A stretch of DNA of 64,000 bases from Deltaproteobacteria bacterium (GTDB lineage Bacteria > Desulfobacterota > Dissulfuribacteria > Dissulfuribacterales > UBA3076), in NCBI GenBank assembly GCA_018399745.1, contig JAGYNZ010000007.1:1-64000 (forward strand), read 5' to 3'. Below, piece after piece: positions 30,773 through 40,794 of this stretch. Positions within the stretch are counted from its first letter, which is position 1; the number at the start of each line of letters is the position of its first letter. The translations under genes were made by a program, and so were the position numbers. The notes beneath the pieces were generated by a model. It was not told the DNA's origin. It was given only the letters and a program-made list of their open reading frames with translations, and ran no database searches.

Positions 30773-32182
30773 ATGATACCAGATAGACCAAAACTATACC
30801 AAACGAACTTCAAGGGATCTCAGTGGAGAAACTATCAGAGAAAAGTGAAAAGGACTGCTGCCATAAATAAATTTATCAAAAAGATTCCTAAATATTCTGT
30901 CGCCTTTCTGACTATACTTATTTTGGTTTGTGGAATAATAAGTGTCCTCACCGGAATTGCATGTCATCATATATATATACTTGATGGTAACACATCAGAT
31001 AATCAAGCCGATGCCACTCACAGTCATAAAAAGTTCATAACCAAGAGGGATGTTCAAGCTGTGATTGACAGCAAATCTTTTATAAATCTTAATGAAAAAA
31101 GTCTTGATCTTGTTTTTAATGAACAGAATTTCAAAATTGACACCAGCCTTGACATATCCCTTCAGCAATTCTTGCTGAATAATCTGGATCAATCCACAGC
31201 TCAATACATCGGAATTGTGGCTATGGATCCGACTACGGGCAGGATATTATCAATGGTGAGTTATGACAAAGAAAACCAACACAATAACCCATGTATCGAC
31301 AATAGATTTCCTGCTGCCAGTATTTTTAAAATAGTTACTGCTGCTGCGGCCGTTGAAAAATGTAATTTCAAATCAGATTCAATACTTACATACAATGGCG
31401 CAAAACATACTTTATACAAATCCCAACTGAAAAAACGAATAAATAGATATACAAACAGAATAACATTCAAAGACTCGTTTGCTCAATCTATTAATCCGGT
31501 ATTTGGGAAAATCGGTTTACTCTATCTCGGAAAAAATAACCTGGAAAGCTATGCCAAGGCCTTTGGATTCAATCAAAATATTGATTTTGAGATTCCGGTT
31601 GCCCCAAGTTTTATCTGTCTATCTGATGAGCCTTATCATTGGGCTGAAATTGCCTGCGGGTTCAACAACGAAACCACATTGTCTCCCCTCCACGGGGCAT
31701 TAATAACATCGGCAATTCTCAATCAGGGCAGGCTGCTAGAACCCACGGTTGTCGATCAAATAACTGATGAAACAGGACAGATGATCTATCGGAGCCACCT
31801 GGTCACCCTTAAACAGGCCATTACACCCGAGGCGGCAAAAGCCGTCAATAATCTCATGGGGGCCACAATAAAATCCGGCACCTGCAGAAAGGCTTTCAGC
31901 GGTTACAGAAAAGACCAAATCCTTTCCAAGCTTAATATAGGCGGCAAAAGTGGCTCTATTGACAACAAAACACATGATGCCCGCTATGACTGGTTTGTCG
32001 GATTTGCCGAAGAAAAAGACGGGCATGAAAAGCTTGTCCTGTCAGTAATTGTAGCCCATGAAAAATATATAGGTACAAGGGCAAGCCATTATGCACGTAT
32101 GGCAATGAAACAATATTTTCGTAATTATTTCGCAAAAAAAGGCACTGACCGAGTTTATGCCGGCCGGCAAAGAGACAGTTAA
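30773..32182 (+). CDS. Penicillin-binding protein transpeptidase
   Basis: SxxK in PAASIFKIVTA, SxN in QSINPVFGK, KSG in IGGKSGS; N-terminal TM. Confidence 0.82.
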   Translation: MIPDRPKLYQTNFKGSQWRNYQRKVKRTAAINKFIKKIPKYSVAFLTILILVCGIISVLTGIACHHIYILDGNTSDNQADATHSHKKFITKRDVQAVIDSKSFINLNEKSLDLVFNEQNFKIDTSLDISLQQFLLNNLDQSTAQYIGIVAMDPTTGRILSMVSYDKENQHNNPCIDNRFPAASIFKIVTAAAAVEKCNFKSDSILTYNGAKHTLYKSQLKKRINRYTNRITFKDSFAQSINPVFGKIGLLYLGKNNLESYAKAFGFNQNIDFEIPVAPSFICLSDEPYHWAEIACGFNNETTLSPLHGALITSAILNQGRLLEPTVVDQITDETGQMIYRSHLVTLKQAITPEAAKAVNNLMGATIKSGTCRKAFSGYRKDQILSKLNIGGKSGSIDNKTHDARYDWFVGFAEEKDGHEKLVLSVIVAHEKYIGTRASHYARMAMKQYFRNYFAKKGTDRVYAGRQRDS

Positions 32183-32382
32183 GACACCCTGCTGATTTTT
32201 TATTCCTAAGTATCCTGGATCAGACCGATAATCTTCATCTCAGAGCCACATCAGGGACAGGTCAAAGGATCAATATTCCAAACCTTTTTGAAGCTAAAGG
32301 GAGCGTTGGCGACTTGCCTTTACAATTTTATTAAAATAATATATTAATGACATACTTTTTTGTGAAAGGGGGATAATAACTC

Positions 32383-32646
32383 ATGGCTACTCTCCAAGTT
32401 AAACAGATTAATAAGCAGGGCCAAATTTCCATCGGCAAAAAATACGCCGGCAAAAAAGTTGAGGTTGATGAATACCCTGATGGTACGGTTGTTTTAAGAC
32501 CCGTCGAGGTTATCAGTGAATTTGAGATGAAGCTCTTAAAAGATAGGGCTTATCAACACCGTCTGGAAGCCTTCAATCATTGGGAGGCTGGAAACAAGCC
32601 GGAGGAAACAGACCTTTCATCCATGGAGAAGGGTATTGAAACTTGA
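32383..32646 (+). CDS. Probable antitoxin of a TA pair
   Basis: 88-codon ORF directly upstream of and overlapping a RelE-like ORF; AbrB-like N-terminal ASTGQ-type segment (NKQGQISIGKKYAGKKVEV). Confidence 0.6.
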   Translation: MATLQVKQINKQGQISIGKKYAGKKVEVDEYPDGTVVLRPVEVISEFEMKLLKDRAYQHRLEAFNHWEAGNKPEETDLSSMEKGIET

Positions 32647-32929
32647 TCTAAATTTTCCTGATTTTCAAAAAGATCTCTTCAAGCTGGAAAAAAAAGAACT
32701 CCATATCTTAATCAAGACCCTTCGTACGCTGTCCAGGATGGATTTTGATCAAAACAGACGATCTTCCGGCTTAAACCTTGAAAAAACAGGAACTCTAAAG
32801 ACTCGAAAAGGAAAGTCACTCTATTCCATACGACTCTCCCGTTCCCTTCGGGCTACTCTCACTATAGAAGACGATTATCTGCGTTTCATCTCCCTTCATG
32901 CTGATCACGATTCCGCATATAAAAAATAG
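32636..32929 (+). CDS. RelE/ParE-like toxin
   Basis: TTG start overlapping upstream ORF; KTGTLKTRKGKSLYSIRLSRSLRATLTIEDDYLRFISLHADHDSAYKK resembles a RelE fold C-terminus. Confidence 0.65.
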   Translation: MKLDLNFPDFQKDLFKLEKKELHILIKTLRTLSRMDFDQNRRSSGLNLEKTGTLKTRKGKSLYSIRLSRSLRATLTIEDDYLRFISLHADHDSAYKK

Positions 32930-33163
32930 TATGGGCGTTCAACGTATCAAACCGCAGGGTGTAAACTTTGGCCATCACGCCAACATATGACTCGAGTACT
33001 TATCCGTCGATCCCAAGGAACGATCATTATGAAATCAGCGAATCTTTGGAGGTTGAACGCCGATTTGTCGGAAAAGAAAAGGTTTATCGTGAAACCGCCA
33101 TTGAGAAAGCGGTCATTCCCCAAAATTTTGAATTTTGTGAAACGCTTCTCCGGATAAACGCTA

Positions 33164-33541
33164 TTAAGGTTTGAAGACTTTCAATTTTAGTTCTTTTATC
33201 ATCTTGAAATGCTTTGTATTGCTTGAGAAAAGCGGCATAGTATTCTCTACGGCAGTAGCTGCAATTATGGCATCTGCAGATCTCAACCCTGAAGACAGGG
33301 TATATTCTTCGATATATATCGATGCCCTATGGCCAATATTTCCCGTAAAGGGAAGGACAATAAAACCATATGATGCAATAAAATCCTTCACATATTTGTG
33401 TTGAGTTTTACTTTTTGCGCGCTGGAAAAGTTCCATATAACTCTGAATGGAAAGAAACCTGTTGACAGATTTTTCCATGTACCTTGCGGCTTTTTCATTC
33501 CCTCTTTGAACCCATATAAAAATATCAGTGTCAAATATCAT
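33164..33541 (-). CDS. vapC: VapC-like PIN-domain toxin
   Basis: MIFDTDIFIWVQRG, LRSADAIIAATAV, LFSSNTKHFKMI PIN motifs. Confidence 0.85.
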   Translation of the reverse strand: MIFDTDIFIWVQRGNEKAARYMEKSVNRFLSIQSYMELFQRAKSKTQHKYVKDFIASYGFIVLPFTGNIGHRASIYIEEYTLSSGLRSADAIIAATAVENTMPLFSSNTKHFKMIKELKLKVFKP

Positions 33542-33773
33542 TATATCTTGATTTTCGCAGGGCGTTCAGCTCTTCAAGTACTGATTTTTTGTTATATTGA
33601 GCCGACATCCCAAAAAAAGGATGGTCAGTTATTTTTTTGTACGATTCCCGTTCTGCAGGAATAATAATCCCTTTAATTTTGCCATGATATAGAACAGTTA
33701 CTTTCTCATTCCTGTCAAGAGCTTTTATCACATCCTTCATTTTGTATCTTAGATCAACAACGGTTGCTTCCAT
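33531..33773 (-). CDS. Phd/YefM-type antitoxin
   Basis: MEATVVDLRYKMKDVIKALDRNEKVTVLYHGKIKGIIIPAE; overlaps the PIN toxin by 11 nt. Confidence 0.8.
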   Translation of the reverse strand: MEATVVDLRYKMKDVIKALDRNEKVTVLYHGKIKGIIIPAERESYKKITDHPFFGMSAQYNKKSVLEELNALRKSRYNDI

Positions 33774-34018
33774 GTCTTTTTCCCCATGTGCTTTAAAATG
33801 TATATTCTATATTATACATTTAATTAGCAAATATCAAGTACAATTTTACAAAGAACTTGGCATATTTAGTTCTGATCTGAAAAACCAAAATCGCCCAAAC
33901 AAGGAACAAAAGCCAAAATTCTCCATCTGCCCCTGAGTTCCGGGAAAAATTGTGCCAAGGCCCTGAGACAGGACGGGCACTCCATAGACGGTTTTGGAAC
34001 ATGGCCGCTGCTGATCCT

Positions 34019-34402
34019 TTATTCCTCTATGTCGAACGCCCAGGGTATATGTTCAATGGTCGGTTTGCCTATACCATAAAATCTGATTGCCAGGACATCA
34101 AATCGAATTTCCCGGTCTAAATAACCCTTTTTCTGAAGGTACCACTTGGCAACGCGTATAATCTGACGCCTTTTATGATAGGTTATTGCCTCCTGTGGTT
34201 GGCCGTATTTAGAGCTTAGCCGGGACTTTACTTCCACAAAGATTATCCGTGACCGGTCCTCAAGGATCAAATCTATCTCACCCCAGCGCACCCGGTAGTT
34301 CCGCTCAAGCACATTGTATCCCCTCTCTTTAAAGAAGGCCTCAGCGAGTCCCTCGGCCTTTTCCCCTAATTCCTTGGCATAACCGTGTCTCTTGGCATTC
34401 AT
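34019..34402 (-). CDS. yraN: YraN/UPF0102 family endonuclease-like protein
   Basis: LGEKAEGLAEAFFKERGYNVLERNYRVRWGEIDLILEDRSRIIFVEVKSR. Confidence 0.92.
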   Translation of the reverse strand: MNAKRHGYAKELGEKAEGLAEAFFKERGYNVLERNYRVRWGEIDLILEDRSRIIFVEVKSRLSSKYGQPQEAITYHKRRQIIRVAKWYLQKKGYLDREIRFDVLAIRFYGIGKPTIEHIPWAFDIEE

Positions 34403-34410
34403 AGGTTCGG

Positions 34411-34573
34411 GGTTCAGGGTTCAAAGGTTCAGGGTTCAAAGGTTCAGGGTTCAAAGGTTCAGGGTTCAAAGGTTCAGGGTTCAGGGTTCAAAGGTTCAGG
34501 GTTCAGGGTTCAAAGGTTCAGGGTTCAAAGGTTCAGGGTTCAAAGGTTCAGGGTTCAGGGTTCAAAGGTTCAG
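34411..34573. repeat. Tandem repeat array of GGTTCAG (A) and GGTTCAAA (B) words
   Basis: Read directly: AB AB AB AB AAB AAB AB AB AAB A (units of 15 or 22 bp). Confidence 0.95.
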
Positions 34574-35218
34574 ATTTAAGTTATGTATTGTCGTGTGCTC
34601 ACGAACTCCTTTAAAGGTCTTCCGATGGATTGGACAACAGCCATGAAGTCTTATGGCCTCACGGTGTTCTGAAGTCGGATAGCCCTTGTTGCCGGCAAAG
34701 TTGTAATGGGAATAATGCTGATGCATCTCTTCCATAAGGCTGTCTCTAAAGACCTTGGCCACTATTGAGGCAGCTGCCACGGAAAGAGACCTCTGGTCTC
34801 CCTTAATCAAGGTCCTTTGAGGCAAAATATGAGGAATTGGTTGATTACCATCAACAAGTAAGGCCATAGGCCTGAGGTCCAGATCATCAACGGCCCGGGC
34901 CATTGCCCTAAGGCTGGCCTCCAGGATATTTATCCGGTCTATTTCCTCAGATTCCACCTGGCTCACGGAAACCGCCAGGGCCTTCTCTCTTATCGCAAGG
35001 TCAAGGACTTTCCGCTGTTTTGCAGACAGGGCCTTTGAATCCCAAACCCCGGCCAGATGAACATCTGGTGAAAGTATAACAGCAGCGGCTACAACAGGCC
35101 CGGCCAGACACCCACGGCCAACTTCGTCAAGGCCGGCGACCGGATCAAGACCTTGGTCCCACAGACTATGTTCAAAGTATAAGAGATCTAATCCGGAATC
35201 TCTTCCGCGGCCCTTCAT
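34562..35218 (-). CDS. rnhB: Ribonuclease HII
   Basis: VAGLDEVGRGCLAGPVVAAAVIL, LLVDGNQ, SVAAASIVAKV. Confidence 0.95.
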   Translation of the reverse strand: MKGRGRDSGLDLLYFEHSLWDQGLDPVAGLDEVGRGCLAGPVVAAAVILSPDVHLAGVWDSKALSAKQRKVLDLAIREKALAVSVSQVESEEIDRINILEASLRAMARAVDDLDLRPMALLVDGNQPIPHILPQRTLIKGDQRSLSVAAASIVAKVFRDSLMEEMHQHYSHYNFAGNKGYPTSEHREAIRLHGCCPIHRKTFKGVREHTTIHNLNLNL

Positions 35219-35222
35219 GACA

Positions 35223-35573
35223 TCAAGAGCGTGAACTCACTTTTTGCCTGGCCGCCCTACCCTTCAGACCACGTAGATAATAAAATTTGGCCCGGTTGTG
35301 ACGGCCTTCTTTTAACCACTCTATTTTTTCAATTCTGGGAGAGTGTATGGGGAAAACTCTCTCAACGCCTACACCGTAAGAGATCTTTCTCACGGTGAAA
35401 CTCTCGGATATACCGCTGCCCCTGCGGCTGATTACCACGCCTTCAAATACCTGTATACGTTCTTTTTCCTCTGTCTCTTGAATCTTGGCATGAACCCTCA
35501 CAGTATCTCCGGGCCTGAAGTCCGGAATATCCTCTCGCATCTCCTCAAATTCAAGTCTACGCAAAATTTCCAT
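35223..35573 (-). CDS. rplS: 50S ribosomal protein L19
   Basis: [59 protein letters not shown]. Confidence 0.97.
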   Translation of the reverse strand: MEILRRLEFEEMREDIPDFRPGDTVRVHAKIQETEEKERIQVFEGVVISRRGSGISESFTVRKISYGVGVERVFPIHSPRIEKIEWLKEGRHNRAKFYYLRGLKGRAARQKVSSRS

Positions 35574-35789
35574 CAGCTATATCCTCCTGAAAATGTTGAA
35601 GACCAAATGGATGATCTGTATCAACATTTTTAACTTTTATGATTATACTACAAAAATTCTAAAACGTTCTTCTGCTCCAAGAACAAAGCTTAAAAAGCTA
35701 TTATAACCATCCCCCTTGCAGGTTTCATCTTAAGGCCTGCAGGCCTTGTGCAACGACTTAGATCAGGTCTTTTAAGTGGAATCTTCTGT

Positions 35790-36362
35790 TTAATTTCTAT
35801 TACCCAAAAGCCGGTCCAGAGTTATTGCAGCTGCACTTCGGACCGGCAAATGATTGTATTCCCGATCGCCCTCTATAGGAGAAATTACGCCGTCGGCATT
35901 TTTGAATACACTGCTATCAAATCCTGAAGCAGTGCCGAAAAGAAGCAAAATGCCGTTACGTCCTTTATTCTCTATTATTTTTCGCAAACATGACCAATTT
36001 ACGGAGTTCGGCCTTTTTTTGGCAGTTGTCACGTATACAAGGACACGTCTTCCCGTCTCAAGGGTTATCTGGCTGCAGACCTCTTTAATATCTCCTGCAA
36101 TCCTAATGAGCCTCATTGCCTCCCGTCTATCCGAGTTGATATCTCCTCCTACCCCTTCCAGCCAGTGACCAATCAAGCGTCGTGCCAGGACCTGCTGATC
36201 AGGCAATGGGGTAACCAGATAATATGCCGACAGGTCGTAGGTCCGGGCCAGTCTTGCTATATCATGGAGGTCCAGATTGGTAATGGCCGAGGCTATTAAT
36301 TCACCGTGCCGATTCAGGACCGGATAATGAACAAGTGCCAGGTAGATCAGTCTTTTCGCCAC
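35790..36362 (-). CDS. SPOUT-type RNA methyltransferase (TrmD-associated family)
   Basis: IYLALVHYPVLNRHGELIASAITNLDLHDIARLARTYDL; adjacent to trmD. Confidence 0.8.
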   Translation of the reverse strand: MAKRLIYLALVHYPVLNRHGELIASAITNLDLHDIARLARTYDLSAYYLVTPLPDQQVLARRLIGHWLEGVGGDINSDRREAMRLIRIAGDIKEVCSQITLETGRRVLVYVTTAKKRPNSVNWSCLRKIIENKGRNGILLLFGTASGFDSSVFKNADGVISPIEGDREYNHLPVRSAAAITLDRLLGNRN

Positions 36363-37099
36363 CCCAAGCTCCTGAGGTATTCAATGTCCTTTTTGTTCAA
36401 TTGGGCACTGTCAAGCAGTTCCGGCCTCTTTTCATAAGTTAGGCCAAGCGATTGCTCCCTCCTCCATTTCGCAATTTTTGCATGGTCTCCGGACAGCAAT
36501 AGCTCAGGGACCTCCCAATCATTAAAGACCCTGGGACGGGTGTATTGAGGGAATTCCAGAAGCCCGTCGCTGAAGGAATCCTTCTCGGCTGATGACTCAC
36601 CACCCAGTACACCCCCTATAAGTCTGCTAACGGCATCTATCACCACAAGGGCTGCAATTTCACCGCCAGACAATACATAATTTCCAACAGACAACTCAAG
36701 ATCTACGCAGTGTTCGCGAATTCTCTCATCAACTCCTTCGTACCGGCCACATATAAGGATAAGCCTCTGGAACTGAGCAAGCTCTCCGGCCAGGGCCTGA
36801 TCAAACAGCCTTCCCCTGGGACTCATCAAAATGACCCGGGCCTCAGGCGACTCTTCTTTCAGTACATTAAGGGCCTTATAAATTGGTTCGGGTTTCATTA
36901 CCATGCCCTCACCGCCCCCGAACGGTCTGTCATCAGTAGTCCGATGCCTGTCTACAGTGAAATCCCTGAGGTTGAATGCCCTGACCTTTAGGATATCCGC
37001 CTCAATGGCACGCTGCACCACACCATCCTTGAGACATGAATCAAAAAAATGGGGAAAAATCGTAATTATATCAAAGAGCATTGGCCTCGATAAGGCCAA
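36347..37099 (-). CDS. trmD: tRNA (guanine37-N1)-methyltransferase
   Basis: FDIITIFPHFFDS, RPFGGGEGMVMKPEP, ICGRYEGVDERI, LSGGE. Confidence 0.96.
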   Translation of the reverse strand: MALSRPMLFDIITIFPHFFDSCLKDGVVQRAIEADILKVRAFNLRDFTVDRHRTTDDRPFGGGEGMVMKPEPIYKALNVLKEESPEARVILMSPRGRLFDQALAGELAQFQRLILICGRYEGVDERIREHCVDLELSVGNYVLSGGEIAALVVIDAVSRLIGGVLGGESSAEKDSFSDGLLEFPQYTRPRVFNDWEVPELLLSGDHAKIAKWRREQSLGLTYEKRPELLDSAQLNKKDIEYLRSLGWRKD

Positions 37100-37607
37100 G
37101 AGGAAGATCTACCACCATGAGGCCCTTTTCAGGGTCTATGGTTTTCACTATCTGCTCAACAGCAGGTACAAGAATCTCTCCCCTCTCACCTTTAACTACA
37201 TACACATCGTGCGCACCTGTTGACAAGACATCAGATAAAATTCCCAGTTTTTCTCCTTTGGCACTCACTACGGAAAGCCCCTCAATCTCGTGCCAGTAAT
37301 ACTCTCCCTCAGCCAGTAGCGAAAGTTTGGACCTGTCCAGGAAAATCTCTGTATTAACCAAAGATCCTGCCTGTGTTAAGTCAACCACACCTTCGAGTGC
37401 CAGAATCACACTTCGACCTTTTTTGACACGGGCAGTAACAAGCCTATGAGGCATCTTGTCGCCGTATTTGTCCTGGACAAAAATGTCCTTATAGTCAAAA
37501 AAATACCTAATATCCGAATAGGAATACGCTTGCACTTCACCACGTATTCCATGTGTCTTTACAATCTTGCCAATGGCAAAAAAGAAATTATCATCAGCGT
37601 CCATCAA
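37071..37607 (-). CDS. rimM: 16S rRNA processing protein RimM
   Basis: IGKIVKTHGIRGEVQAYSYSD; YYWHEIEGLSVV; VVKGERGEILVPAVEQIVKTID. Confidence 0.93.
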   Translation of the reverse strand: MMDADDNFFFAIGKIVKTHGIRGEVQAYSYSDIRYFFDYKDIFVQDKYGDKMPHRLVTARVKKGRSVILALEGVVDLTQAGSLVNTEIFLDRSKLSLLAEGEYYWHEIEGLSVVSAKGEKLGILSDVLSTGAHDVYVVKGERGEILVPAVEQIVKTIDPEKGLMVVDLPLGLIEANAL

Positions 37608-37838
37608 CTATTCAAGTATTTCTAAAACCGATCTCTTCCGCAGTTTTGTAGATGCAGCATTGAGTATGGTCCTCATTGCCCGGGCGGTACGGCCCTGCCG
37701 ACCTATCACCTTTCCAAGGTCTTCCTTGGATACTTTAAGTTCAATAACCGAGGTCTGTTCTCCTTCGATCTCGTTTACCTGCACCGCCTCTGGATTATCT
37801 ACCAGTGCCTTCGCTATGTATTCAACCAAATCCTTCAT
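37608..37838 (-). CDS. khpA: KH-domain RNA-binding protein
   Basis: [28 protein letters not shown]; between rpsP and rimM. Confidence 0.92.
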   Translation of the reverse strand: MKDLVEYIAKALVDNPEAVQVNEIEGEQTSVIELKVSKEDLGKVIGRQGRTARAMRTILNAASTKLRKRSVLEILE

Positions 37839-37896
37839 TCTTCGCCTCCACAGTCAATTTCCTCATATGGCGGTATTATTACAACTTTAATATGTT

Positions 37897-38157
37897 TTAC
37901 TGTTGAGCAGGTTCTGGTAAATGACTAACCTTTTTAAGTAAAGACCTTACGGTATCTGTGGGTTCAGCACCCAAACTCAGCCATTTATCTACCTTGGATG
38001 AGTCAACCTTGAATTCCGCCGGGTCCTTTAGAGGATCGTAGGTACCCAGGATTTCAAGAAACTTTCCATCTCTTGCAGCCCCGGAGTTTGCCGCGACCAC
38101 CCGATAAAACGGCTTCTTCTTACGGCCACGACGGGTCAAACGAATTTTTATTGCCAT
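37897..38157 (-). CDS. rpsP: 30S ribosomal protein S16
   Basis: [25 protein letters not shown]. Confidence 0.97.
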   Translation of the reverse strand: MAIKIRLTRRGRKKKPFYRVVAANSGAARDGKFLEILGTYDPLKDPAEFKVDSSKVDKWLSLGAEPTDTVRSLLKKVSHLPEPAQQ

Positions 38158-38176
38158 ATTTACCTCCAGAAATAAT

Positions 38177-39508
38177 TCAAAAGGGCAAAAGCCCTTTAGG
38201 AAACTGTTTAAATTTTGATTTTCTCATTTTTTTTAGCATTTTGTTCATTGCTGCATAATTTTTAAGAAGACGATTTACATCCTGGACTGCAGTACCACTA
38301 CCATTGGCTATCCTCTTTCTTCTGCTGGCATTGATAATAGTATAACTACTACGTTCCTGGGGTGTCATGGAGTTTATAATAGCCTCCACCCGTATGAGCT
38401 CTTTCTCATCAGGGGCCAACCCTTTTATCTGCTTCATCTTGTTTAAACCTGGTATCATGGAAACAATTTGTTCAAGACTTCCCATCTTTCTTATACGCTG
38501 CAGCTGATCTCTGAAGTCCTCCAGAGTGAAACTGTCCGTCTTAAGCTTTTCCTGAAGTTTCAGTGCCTCCTTCTGATCAATAGTATCCTGAGCTTTCTCA
38601 ATCAGACTGAGCACATCCCCCATCCCGAGAATTCTATTAGCTATTCGGTCCGGATGGAATGATTCCAAGGCATCAAGCTTCTCGCCAATCCCTACCAGCT
38701 TTATTGACTTTCCTGTAACTGCCTGTATTGAAAGGGCGGCACCTCCTCGGGCGTCACCCTCAAGCTTGGTTAACACAACGCCTGTAATAGAAAGCTCCTG
38801 ATCAAATTTTTGGGCCACATTGACTGCATCCTGTCCAGTCATGGCGTCTGCCACAAGCAAAATTTCCTGAGGGGACACTAAGGCGTTTATTTCCCTGAGT
38901 TCCCCCATTAGGGCCTCGTCTATGTGCAAACGGCCGGCAGTATCAAGTATAACCGTATCGAGGCGCGCAACTTCCGCTTTGGCTACTGCCTGTCTGGCTA
39001 TTTCCAAAGGAGACGCGGATGGTTCCGAAGGAAATACATCGATTTTCAACTGGTCACCAAGAATCTTTAGCTGCTTTAAAGCCGCGGGCCTGTAAACGTC
39101 AGCAGACACAAGGTAGGGCTTTCGACCTCTTGATTTCAACCAGCGAGCGAGTTTTGCCGCAGTGGTTGTCTTGCCCGAACCCTGAAGACCCACCAGGAGT
39201 ATAACTGCGGGCTGGCGTCCAGCCAGTTCGAGCCTTTTATTATGGCCTCCGAGTAAGACTATGAGCTCTTCATGGACTATTTTTACAACTTGCTGGGCCG
39301 GAGTCAGGCTCTCCATCACCTCCTGCCCCACGGCCCGCTCCTTCACCCGAGCAATAAAGTCCTTTACCACCTTATAGTTCACGTCGGCTTCCAAAAGGGC
39401 CAGACGGACCTCTCGTAACCCTTCCTGAATATTCTGCTCTGAAAGCTTTCCGTAGCCCTTAAGGCGTTTGAATACGGAATTCAGGCGCTCACTCAGATTA
39501 TCAAACAT
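38177..39508 (-). CDS. ffh: Signal recognition particle protein
   Basis: [39 protein letters not shown]. Confidence 0.97.
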   Translation of the reverse strand: MFDNLSERLNSVFKRLKGYGKLSEQNIQEGLREVRLALLEADVNYKVVKDFIARVKERAVGQEVMESLTPAQQVVKIVHEELIVLLGGHNKRLELAGRQPAVILLVGLQGSGKTTTAAKLARWLKSRGRKPYLVSADVYRPAALKQLKILGDQLKIDVFPSEPSASPLEIARQAVAKAEVARLDTVILDTAGRLHIDEALMGELREINALVSPQEILLVADAMTGQDAVNVAQKFDQELSITGVVLTKLEGDARGGAALSIQAVTGKSIKLVGIGEKLDALESFHPDRIANRILGMGDVLSLIEKAQDTIDQKEALKLQEKLKTDSFTLEDFRDQLQRIRKMGSLEQIVSMIPGLNKMKQIKGLAPDEKELIRVEAIINSMTPQERSSYTIINASRRKRIANGSGTAVQDVNRLLKNYAAMNKMLKKMRKSKFKQFPKGLLPF

Positions 39509-39870
39509 GATCGTTTAAATCCCAACTTTTTCATGCTAATAGTATATTTCAGGTGCCTTGAACCTTTTCCCGCAATAACCAGTCAGTAAAATTAGAAGAA
39601 TTTACTTAATTCATCTTGAGGTGTCAACTCGACGTTTTTTTCTTGTCTACACCCGCGGTATCCGTTTAGGACTTACAGATCAAAGGTTTTATTTTCGCTA
39701 AATCCGGAGTACCTGAACCTTCTGACCCTCAACGACGACACTTATATTTTGGGAAAAAACAATAGATTATGTGTCGACAGCAGGCAAGACAAAGAATGAA
39801 TTCTGTCATTCACCTTATATAAATATACATCTTTACTCTTGACTCAGACACTCGTCTCATGTAATAAAAG

Positions 39871-39960
39871 GGCCTCTTTTATTCCTCCTTGCCCTGATGG
39901 GATTTGCTCAATATGCATTCTTCGATCAGGGCCAAGATAATATAAGCCCATAGGGAGGCC
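39871..39960 (+). promoter_or_regulatory. Putative structured rpsF leader
   Basis: GCCCTGAT/ATCAGGGC (39891-39898 with 39925-39932) and outer GGCCTC/GAGGCC (39871-39876 with 39955-39960), the latter overlapping the GGGAGG Shine-Dalgarno. Confidence 0.4.
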
Positions 39961-39964
39961 ATAC

Positions 39965-40378
39965 ATGAAATTACGGCATTATGAAACATTTTATCTCCTT
40001 CATCCAGACCTCAGTGACGAGGAGCGTACAGCTGTCTCGGAAAAACTAAAACAAATCATAATCAGCGGGGATGGTCAACTCGTAAAGATTGATCCATGGC
40101 CCTTACAAAAACTTGCTTACAGGGTGCAAAAACAGACCCAAGGCTATTACGTAGTGATGGAGTATGGTGCCTCTGCCGAATCCATTATAGAAATCACCCG
40201 CAGGCTTCGGCTGGATGAGGGCGTGTTGAAATTCTTTACCACAAAGATAAGTCAGGAGTTTGATGCCGAGGCGCTTGCCAAGGCCCGGGAGGAATCCGCT
40301 CCGCCTTCTGAAACTGTCGAAACTGTTGAAGAGACCCTGAATTCCACCCAGTCCACTGAGAAAAGAGAAGAGGAATAA
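39965..40378 (+). CDS. rpsF: 30S ribosomal protein S6
   Basis: MKLRHYETFYLLHPDLSDEE..DPWPLQKLAYRVQKQTQGYYVVMEYGA. Confidence 0.95.
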   Translation: MKLRHYETFYLLHPDLSDEERTAVSEKLKQIIISGDGQLVKIDPWPLQKLAYRVQKQTQGYYVVMEYGASAESIIEITRRLRLDEGVLKFFTTKISQEFDAEALAKAREESAPPSETVETVEETLNSTQSTEKREEE

Positions 40379-40384
40379 GACTAA

Positions 40385-40660
40385 ATGCAAAATCCAAGAG
40401 ATATAAAAGATAATCGTAACAGGCGCCGACGCATATATATACGCAGGAAGGTCTGTCGCTTTTGTGCCGACAAATCTCTGACCATAGACTATAAAGACCA
40501 TAGGACTTTAAGGCATTTTATAACAGAAAGGGGAAAGATATTGCCCCGCCGTATTACCGGGACATGTGCCAAACATCAAAGACGCTTGACTACAGCCATC
40601 AAGCAAGCCAGAATAATGGCCTTGTTGCCATTCACCTCTGGTCATATTCTTAAAGATTAG
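40385..40660 (+). CDS. rpsR: 30S ribosomal protein S18
   Basis: [57 protein letters not shown]. Confidence 0.97.
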   Translation: MQNPRDIKDNRNRRRRIYIRRKVCRFCADKSLTIDYKDHRTLRHFITERGKILPRRITGTCAKHQRRLTTAIKQARIMALLPFTSGHILKD

Positions 40661-40794
40661 CGTTTTAAATCGTTAATAAGATTCAAAAATAAGATTCAAA
40701 ATCCACGAATCAACAGCTTAGATTTTCGGTAATCCATGAATCCTTACGGCCTGAATCTTTAAGCATGAACGCCTGAAATTTTCATATAAAGCAG

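Noticed and set aside
32968-33174. Small ORF MAITPTYDSSTYPSIPRNDHYEISESLEVERRF...
   Set aside because: TTG start, no recognised domain, overlaps the end of the PIN toxin gene; possibly a decayed fragment, but not supportable as a gene.
34411-34573. CRISPR-like periodic repeat
   Set aside because: Units are 15 or 22 bp with no unique spacers and no cas genes nearby; it is a simple tandem array.
34385-34646. Forward ORFs of repetitive protein (GSKVQGSKVQ / RVQRFRVQRF)
   Set aside because: They are six-frame translations of the GGTTCAG/GGTTCAAA array, with no RBS or non-repeat coding character, and they lie in a noncoding gap between minus-strand genes.
39509-39870. tRNA or other structured RNA gene in the ffh-rpsF gap
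   Set aside because: No TpsiC-like GGTTCGANNCC arm or cloverleaf could be found by eye.
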